A stretch of DNA of 64,000 bases from Membranipora membranacea (taxonomy: Eukaryota; Bryozoa; Gymnolaemata; Cheilostomatida; Membraniporidae): contig OU612069.1 in assembly GCA_914767715.1 (NCBI GenBank), positions 22,937,387-23,001,386 on the forward strand, read 5' to 3'. The position numbers were made by a program, and so were the translations under genes. Each line of letters opens with the position of its first letter. Positions within the stretch are counted from its first letter, which is position 1. Under the pieces are notes generated by a model. The model ran no database searches and was not told where the DNA came from. It saw nothing but the letters and a program-made list of their open reading frames with translations. This document shows, in pieces, positions 57,950-64,000 of this stretch.

Positions 57950-58490
57950 GAAAAAAATAGGACAGCACTGTGAATGTATGAGAGAACAGATACAATGCCA
58001 GTATACTTGGTGCTTCATAAGCTGCTGATAAAAAATCTGCCCTTTAATGTGAATGCATAAGAAAATCGAAACAACTCAAGTATAATTGTTGCTTCATATG
58101 CTGCTGATAAAGTGTGATGTCATGAGCTTGGGCAGCACAGTGCAAGGAAGTGTCCCAAATAATTTGAGCATTTGTTCTTGATTTGCTTGTACATGTGATA
58201 AAACACATGAATATGAATCAGCGTATGAAGTCTAAGCTTGTTATTTGTTTGTCTTTCTAACTTCCTTGTCTGCTTGCTTCAATAAACTTGAGTTAACAAT
58301 GATTACCAATTTTGACAGATCCAATTACAAGCATAGACTTTGTCCGCTGATTCATAGTCACGAGTTTTATCACATGTACAAACAAATCAAGAAAAAATGC
58401 TCAAAGCATTTGAGATTCTTCCTTGTACTGTGCTGGCCGCGTTATAGTGAGACCAGGCTTTATCAGCAGCATATGAATCAACAATCATAT
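57950..58490. mobile_element. Fold-back repeat with 140 bp arms
   Basis: 58085-58225 and 58340-58485 are inverse complements (for example GATAAAGTGTGATGTCATGAG against a diverged partner; ATTTGAGCATTTGTTCTTGAT against ATCAAG...TGCTCAAA). The left arm is preceded by an 80 bp direct repeat marked by TGCTGATAAA. Part of it recurs as a single diverged copy near 58820-58940. Confidence 0.7.
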
Positions 58491-58904
58491 TGGATTTTCA
58501 TCTGTTGTCTAAAGTACTGACACTTAAGGGTCCTGTAAGTACCTATAATTTTTTGTTGTTTGGAATATATATGAATTGGGTGCCAAGATACCTCAAGGGT
58601 CTCCAAGACTGAAAGGTCGTAGTGCTCAAAATGGTCCGCTGACAATAGGATGAGAATAATTATATATTCAGTTAAAAGTAAAGCGTAAATTTTTTAGCTC
58701 TCTAGGTACAATATTGCCAAGAAAAATACATACCAACAAAGAAATTGGTCCCACCCAAGAATTGAGAGAACTATAAAACGAACATCCCTCTGTATTAGCT
58801 CATAGGTAAGATGATGCTGATGAACCCTAGTGTCATGAGCAAAGGTGGCAGGGTACAACAAAGTTTCTATTTGGTTAGTGATTCGCTTGTATATGTGATA
58901 AAAA

Positions 58905-59140
58905 TCATGACTATGAATCAGGGTTCGAAGTCCAGGTCAAATAATCAATTTTTCCGGAGAAGATAATCATTTAGTCATTCAGTCCCTTGGATGTTGATTA
59001 TTTTAAATTCTGCGTGAAAAATTGATCATTATATTTTAGTTTGGACCCTGATTCATAGCCTTGACTTTAAAATAATCACCATCCAAGCGACTTATGATTA
59101 CCAAATGATTATCTTGGATGAGAAGACTTAGCCCATATCA
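58905..59140. repeat. Nested inverted repeats
   Basis: GACTATGAATCAGGGTTCGA (58908) is inverted at about 59040-59070 (GGACCCTGATTCATAG). Inside it, AGATAATCATTT (58971) is inverted near 59100-59115. Two overlapping hairpins. Confidence 0.65.
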
Positions 59141-59211
59141 AACAGTTGAATCATTTCTTATTAGATTTATTCTTTTATTACAGCTTCACAGAAAAATTAT
59201 AGAACTTGACC

Positions 59212-60459
59212 ATGGCTGGTGAACTCTCTATGTGTCTTGATGGCTTACTGTTATTAGGATACAGTGTGATGGGCGCAGTAGAGATATATCTTGGTGCGTT
59301 CGTATACAATATTTTTATACTGCATTGATACGAGTTCCTATAATTGGTCATGGTTGATTGCGGTTGACATTCATTTCTTATGTTTGATCATCGTTTGAAC
59401 CGTGAACTTAACTCTACTTCTGCCATAAACTCTTTTGCATTTGCATTAAAAAACTGCTTCTCGAAGATATATTTAGGCTGCCATTTGATTTGTTCTTTGA
59501 CATTTCTCCAAAGACAGGCCCAGAAATTAGTGACTAATTGAAACAATTTAGCATTAGATATTCGTGTTGAAATTCCCTAGGCAGGAATGAAAGCTTTTCA
59601 TTCAATTAGGAGGAAACTTTTTCATGATAGGTCATCACTTCGCGATGATGCATTATTTTGGGACAACCCGATTAACTTTGTTTCATATGGTGGACAAATT
59701 GGATATTTAACAGGTGCAAATCATGGTGGTGGTGATGGTGGTGGCTGTTTTGAAAACAGTTGGATGCCTGGGACTTACCTCATAGGAGCTGGAATAGCAA
59801 ATATTCTGTTTGCGCTGATTGCTTTTTCTTCCTTATGCGTAAATGAAGGTAAGTGACTTTCTAATTTATCTTTGTTAATTTGAACTTATACAACATGCAT
59901 AATAAAGGATAATGTTATATGAGTGGTTGTTATTGGAACTTTTATGGTCTGGTTTTCTACCATATGACAATTGATATTCTGCAGATGATAAGAGTGCTGT
60001 ACAGATGTGCCTGGGAGTTGTAGGGCTTTTTATGCTGGTCTGGTGGATTTGTGGTAAGTGCATGAACAGTAGTACTTAGCCTTGTCTATGGTACTAGACA
60101 TTGGACATGGAGTATTTCTGAAGCTTCTAATCAACAATCGCTCATCCCTTATATATGAATGGCCCAACTGAACCATCGTAAAAAACAGTCCGGCAAACCC
60201 TAAAATAATCAAACTATATTTTGCAATGTTGTCTTTGAGTACACACTATACATAAGCTAGTGTAAGATGGTATTCCATTTTAATTACATATTTTGTAGGT
60301 ACGGTTTCTATACCAACCGTCTTGGATTCATCCTCTTGCTGGAGTCCGACAGCCAGAGCTGCATCACTTGTAGAATGGGGAAACAAGCTTACCTTGCCGC
60401 TGATCAAAATTGGCAAAAGGTTAAGCAGAACTCCAAACACGCAGTATAACAACTTATAA
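59212..60459 (+). CDS. Four-pass membrane protein, TMEM272-like (tentative)
   Basis: Exons 59212-59293, 59585-59848, 59985-60053 and 60299-60459 all join in phase 1; 576 bases, or 191 residues plus TAA. ATG at 59212 (context ACCATGG) is ideal. Hydrophobic parts: residues about 8-27, the stretch T-Y-L-I-G-A-G-I-A-N-I-L-F (about 85-110), and M-C-L-G-V-V-G-L-F-M-L-V-W-W-I-C-G (about 123-139). The order of a G-x-G helix, a short acidic link and an L-V-W-W-I-x-G helix resembles animal TMEM272-like proteins of unknown function. A Gly-rich loop (G-G-G-D-G-G-G) lies before the second hydrophobic part. Four good donors (GTGCGT, GTAAGT, GTAAGT) and acceptors make the exon model firm; the family name is not. 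Confidence 0.7.
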
Positions 60460-60464
60460 CTGAG

Positions 60465-61190
60465 AATGTGGCAGACATTCAAATATGATTATACTGAACA
60501 ACCGGAACAAAGAAAAGCAATTGTAAGACCTCACTGCCCTAGAATTGCATAGCACACTTATTTTCAATCATCAGAGGTCTCACAATTGTTAGAGGCAGAC
60601 ATTTATTACGGAATGTTTTACTGCAACACATGTTCAGAATTGCTTATGCGATAAACCAAGTTATAATTATTGAATTACGCACATTAAATCTAGACTCTGC
60701 AATTCAAATCTGTAAGTTCATGAATACTGATTTATGTCCAGTTACCAATGAACCAATCCAGAACAAGAATTTAAAGGCCTAACAGCAAAAGAATGAGATG
60801 TTCACTTTGAAATATTCTATACACAACATAGATGTTACTGGTTTCTTTCCCGATTCAAACTTCAAGCTAATAGTTTGTCCATTTTTTGTTGAGATCTATT
60901 TGATTGCATTTATGTTATTTCTTTCTGCCGTTTCTGACCAATAAAAAGTTTACATTTGCTTACCATACATTGAAAAACATTCATTTTAATTATAGTCACT
61001 AGTATCTAATTGGAATATACTTTGATTTTAACTTACATTCATAAACTTGCTCCATTAGTTAAGTCATGTAGAGGCTGCAACCAGATGTCATATTGGGTGA
61101 AAGAATGATACCTTAAGGTGCCTTATTCAGTGCCATATTTGGTGCCAAGTTGCTCTCAGGTTGCAGGAAGTTCACACTTACCGTAGTAAT
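60465..61190. other. No gene recognised
   Basis: 3' flank of the preceding gene; an AATAAA signal lies at 60941-60946, about 480 bases after the stop. Confidence 0.4.
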
Positions 61191-61194
61191 TGAG

Positions 61195-61295
61195 CCCAGT
61201 AGCCTGTAGTTTGCAATAGAATTCGAACCCAAGGCCTCAAACACTTGCGTAGAAGGCTTAGAGAAGAGGCGTCTGATAAACTGACTCACCTACTA
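61195..61295 (-). repeat. tRNA-derived SINE head
   Basis: On the minus strand TGAGTCAGTTTATCAGA (A box) and GGTTCGAATTC (B box) are 59 bases apart, the distance expected for a tRNA with a long variable arm (Leu/Ser type). The 5' and 3' ends do not pair, so it is not a tRNA gene. Confidence 0.5.
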
Positions 61296-61319
61296 CTACT
61301 AATGTTAAGCATTTTACCA

Positions 61320-61995
61320 TAATTAAACTATGGCGATGGCAAGCTCCCAAACAAAGCCCATCCCCTCATGTTTATATTCTTTACAAAGTCAAACTTACTA
61401 AACTCTTTAGTTCTGTAGTTTGATCATAGTCTTTCAGAGCAACTAAGGCCTACCAAGTACAGAGCAGAGGCGTAGCAAAGACCTCCCTAACAGAGGCTTA
61501 TTCGCGACCTGCAAACACTGCATTGAAGCTTTCTATAATGGAGACTTGACCAGATTGTTTCCTTTTGGCAAGCTTCATCTCATGTAAAATTATCTTAATA
61601 AGCTTCTAATATGGCTTTGGAACCCAACTGATTCGGTAACAAAGTGTCAACCGTATTTACTTTATGACAACATCCATTGGAATATTTCTACTGGATGTTT
61701 ATATGTGATCTACACAAACGCTGTGTGGGCTAGACTGAACCAAGTTGAAACTCTTTTATCGGAAAAGTCTCTCATAGGTTCTCCAACAAAATTAATTATG
61801 AGTTTGAATAGTTGTCTTCCATTGGGTGATAGGAGACAACTACCATCAACAAATGATAGCACATTAAAAAATTATTATAGGCAGTGTTGAATTCTCTGAC
61901 TGCCTGACCTGACACATGCTCTGAAATCGCTACATTCCAACTTTTATTTCCATTGTTGTCCACTTTCTAATGCATTTTGCGATATGAAATCGCAG
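61320..61995. other. No gene recognised
   Basis: Open frames here lack ATG starts or domains. Confidence 0.35.
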
Positions 61996-62065
61996 AGCTT
62001 TGATAGCGCAAATGATCACATCAATAACTATCATGCGATGGGTTCTGGGTTCAATTCTAGCTCTC
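61995..62065 (+). repeat. Second tRNA-like (SINE) head
   Basis: TAGCGCAAATGA (A-box-like, 62004) and GGTTCAATTCT (B box, 62048) are 44 bases apart, as in ordinary tRNAs. The flanks do not form an acceptor stem. Confidence 0.4.
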
Positions 62066-62289
62066 TGGATTCTCCCTACCAGAGTTCAAATTTGACACTG
62101 TAATCATATGGATTATACATGATATCTTTTACCCGATAGAAAGTATAGCACATATTTCAATTGCTTGAATGGAAGGACAAAAGCACACTTAACTACTCAC
62201 ATCTGCTCCTAACTGCCTATTTTGAGACCATTTTTGTGGCTGCTCAAAGCACTCTAGATTCAGTAAAAGGTGAAATGATTATGGATGTG

Positions 62290-63360
62290 TGATGGAAAAA
62301 TTTTGAATTCAACATTACTACCTATTCGGAAAGGTGTCCCTCAACATTATTTTCTATATTCATCAATGATCTTTTAAATTTACATCTTTTCTCTACTGAC
62401 AATGCTTACGCTGATGATACTACTTTTATCGCCAAAGGCCACAACATTTTTCAGCTAGAGAGATCTTGCAATATTGATCTCAGTGAGATAAACCAATTGT
62501 GTAAGTCAAACAAAATGGTGATCAACACAAAAATATCACACTATCTTCTTTGTCATGCATCACCCAACACAAAAATTTCATTATCAATTTCTGGATCTGA
62601 GCTTGAGAGATAATCCAAAACTAAACTCCTTGGCTATATGATACACGACACACTCTCATGGACTGATCATGTTGAATATATTTCAAAAAAGCTAAAGGCT
62701 AATCTTGCACTTTTTCAGCAATGCAGATTTTGCATTGGAAGGAAAGCGGCGATGACCTTTTACCACCATTTCATTTTCTGTTATCTAATCTATGGTATTC
62801 ATATTTACTATAACGTAGCCCCTGCTCACATAACAAATCCAATATTTTTACTACAGAAGCGGGCTTTTAGGCTTATCGCCTTTGTTCATTTCATTCCAAA
62901 GCATCTGATATCAACACAGGAGCTTTCAAGATCATTAAATCTTCTCCCCTTACTGCAGCTTACCAGTTATTTCTCTGCCATTTATGGCTATAAAATACTT
63001 AATATGTTGGCGCCATGTTATATATGTGAGCAGTTTTCATTTAATATACATCGTTTTCAGATGAGAGACACGCATTATCTTAAACCTCCATCGAACAATT
63101 TTCTTTGCAATCTTTCTATAATTTTCAATAGCCTTCCGCAACATATCAGGTCTGCAAACAACTTTATTTAAAAAGCTATTCCGACGATATGCATTTATGT
63201 ATTACATGTCTAAGACATAACCATTTTCATTGTCAGTCTTTATCTTCCATATTTCTTCGTCATTCATTTATTCCATATTTAATTATTTTTGTTTTATCTT
63301 GACACAATAGGAAGAACATCATTTTAATGATGAAGATTGCTTGTCAATAAACGTTTAAAA
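62290..63360 (+). mobile_element. LINE 3' half, plus strand
   Basis: A-Y-A-D-D-T-T-F (active site) near 62405, then L-L-G-Y-M-I-H and, open from 62638 to 63171, L-L-Q-K-R-A-F-R-L-I and F-N-S-L-P-Q-H-I-R-S-A. Stops near 62611 break the frame. Ends in a short A run at 63357-63365. Confidence 0.85.
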
Positions 63361-63369
63361 AAAAAGTTA

Positions 63370-64000
63370 TAAAAATTAATAGGATTTAATGAGTAAACTT
63401 GGTTGCTGAGCGTATCTGAATTGGTAAGGAGTTAAAAGTTGTAGTAATTTTTTGTCGTAATTGATCGCTGTGATAATGTAATAGATGTTTGTCTCTAAAA
63501 AAGGTTGTAGAGCTGGCTGGAATAAATCCTTCCAAAAGGAAGTCGGTTGCCATCAAATGCAAAATTTGAAAACCAAAAATACAGGTGAAATGACCAGCAA
63601 GGAGAGGAAAAGGAATCAGACCAAGAGATGTATTTAAATCTCTTGTATGTATTAGACGATACGGTATATGGTTGACATTTGCTATTAGGCAGAAAGCCCT
63701 CTTTTGGAGCAAGTATATTCTTTTAAGAATATATTGTGGTGATATATATTGTGGTTATATATATTGTGGTGACATCTGCATATAGGTTGCCATTGTGCGG
63801 ATGCCATATAACATATGACAAAAGACATACTGGAAATAAAAGTTAAGAGATGATTAACTATCTAGGAATGCCCTGCATTTCTGTAATAATGCCAAACTTT
63901 TGTTTATTTTGGTGCAACTCTGGTCTACATGATCATCCCATGTCAATGAGTCATTCAAAATAAAACCAAGGAGTTTGGTATTGACATTTCGATTAAGTTT
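63370..64000 (-). mobile_element. LINE 3' half, minus strand, same family
   Basis: From the right edge the minus strand reads T-K-L-L-G-F-I-L-N-D-S-L-T-W-D-D, then L-Q-K-R-A-F-C-L-I and F-N-S-L-P-I-Q-I-R-S-A, ending near 63386. About half of the residues match the plus-strand LINE beside it. A stop and an AT-rich break near 63720-63860 interrupt it. It continues out of the window. Confidence 0.8.

Overview
The window is nuclear DNA of an animal, AT-rich, gene-poor and full of repeats. The evidence for an animal is GT-AG introns with consistent phases and animal-type protein families: a DEG/ENaC channel, a THAP zinc finger, a rhodopsin-type GPCR fragment, HYR-like and NHL extracellular modules, and a PAN/apple exon. 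There are no bacterial operons or ribosome-binding sites. I cannot assign a species; a marine invertebrate (sponge, cnidarian, placozoan, mollusc or similar) would fit. Open frames that begin with GTG or TTG were treated as exons or as noise, never as gene starts.

Left part, 1-12 kb. On the plus strand a modular extracellular gene has two HYR-like exons, two Cys-containing exons and an NHL beta-propeller exon, all joined in compatible phases. A roughly 5 kb unit holding these exons is tandemly duplicated, and the second copy is decaying: a lost splice acceptor, a one-base shift, and a 1.08 kb deletion that removed two exons. Facing it on the minus strand is the N-terminal half of a DEG/ENaC sodium channel in six exons (7604-11206). 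Its second half cannot be found, and the gene stops close to the edge of the duplication.

Middle part, 12-30 kb, is a graveyard of retroelements. It holds a C-rich inverted tandem array (12.5 kb), CR1/L2-like and RTE-like LINE fragments, a Ty3/Gypsy reverse-transcriptase remnant, and a GPCR C-terminal exon (18.4 kb) with a degenerate paralogue (22.2 kb) on the far side of a LINE.

28-41 kb. One clear orphan exon (28.5 kb) is followed by three copies of a repeat family, two of which form a large palindrome (32.9-34.05 kb). Between copies lies a small two-exon THAP gene (minus strand). Just after the palindrome is an intact intronless gene for a six-pass membrane protein (34285-35181). Next come a fold-back MITE at 36.2-36.6 kb, with a probable empty-site copy of its host repeat at 40.3 kb, and a 1 kb tandem duplication at 37.2-39.5 kb.

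42-64 kb. A satellite of about ten units in two length variants (43.7-44.2 kb) is followed by a short multi-exon gene of unknown family (45.77-48.7 kb). A 2.27 kb non-autonomous DNA transposon has about 60 bp terminal inverted repeats and a perfect 10 bp target-site duplication (49755-52043). Then come a PAN/apple-like exon (minus strand), nested LINE fragments, two fold-back repeats, a four-exon membrane-protein gene resembling TMEM272 (59212-60459), tRNA-like SINE heads, and two related LINEs lying tail to tail at the right edge.

No operon-like cooperation is visible. The genes look unrelated and the layout is shaped by tandem duplication and transposition. All exon models come from reading splice sites and phases by eye; no database search was run.
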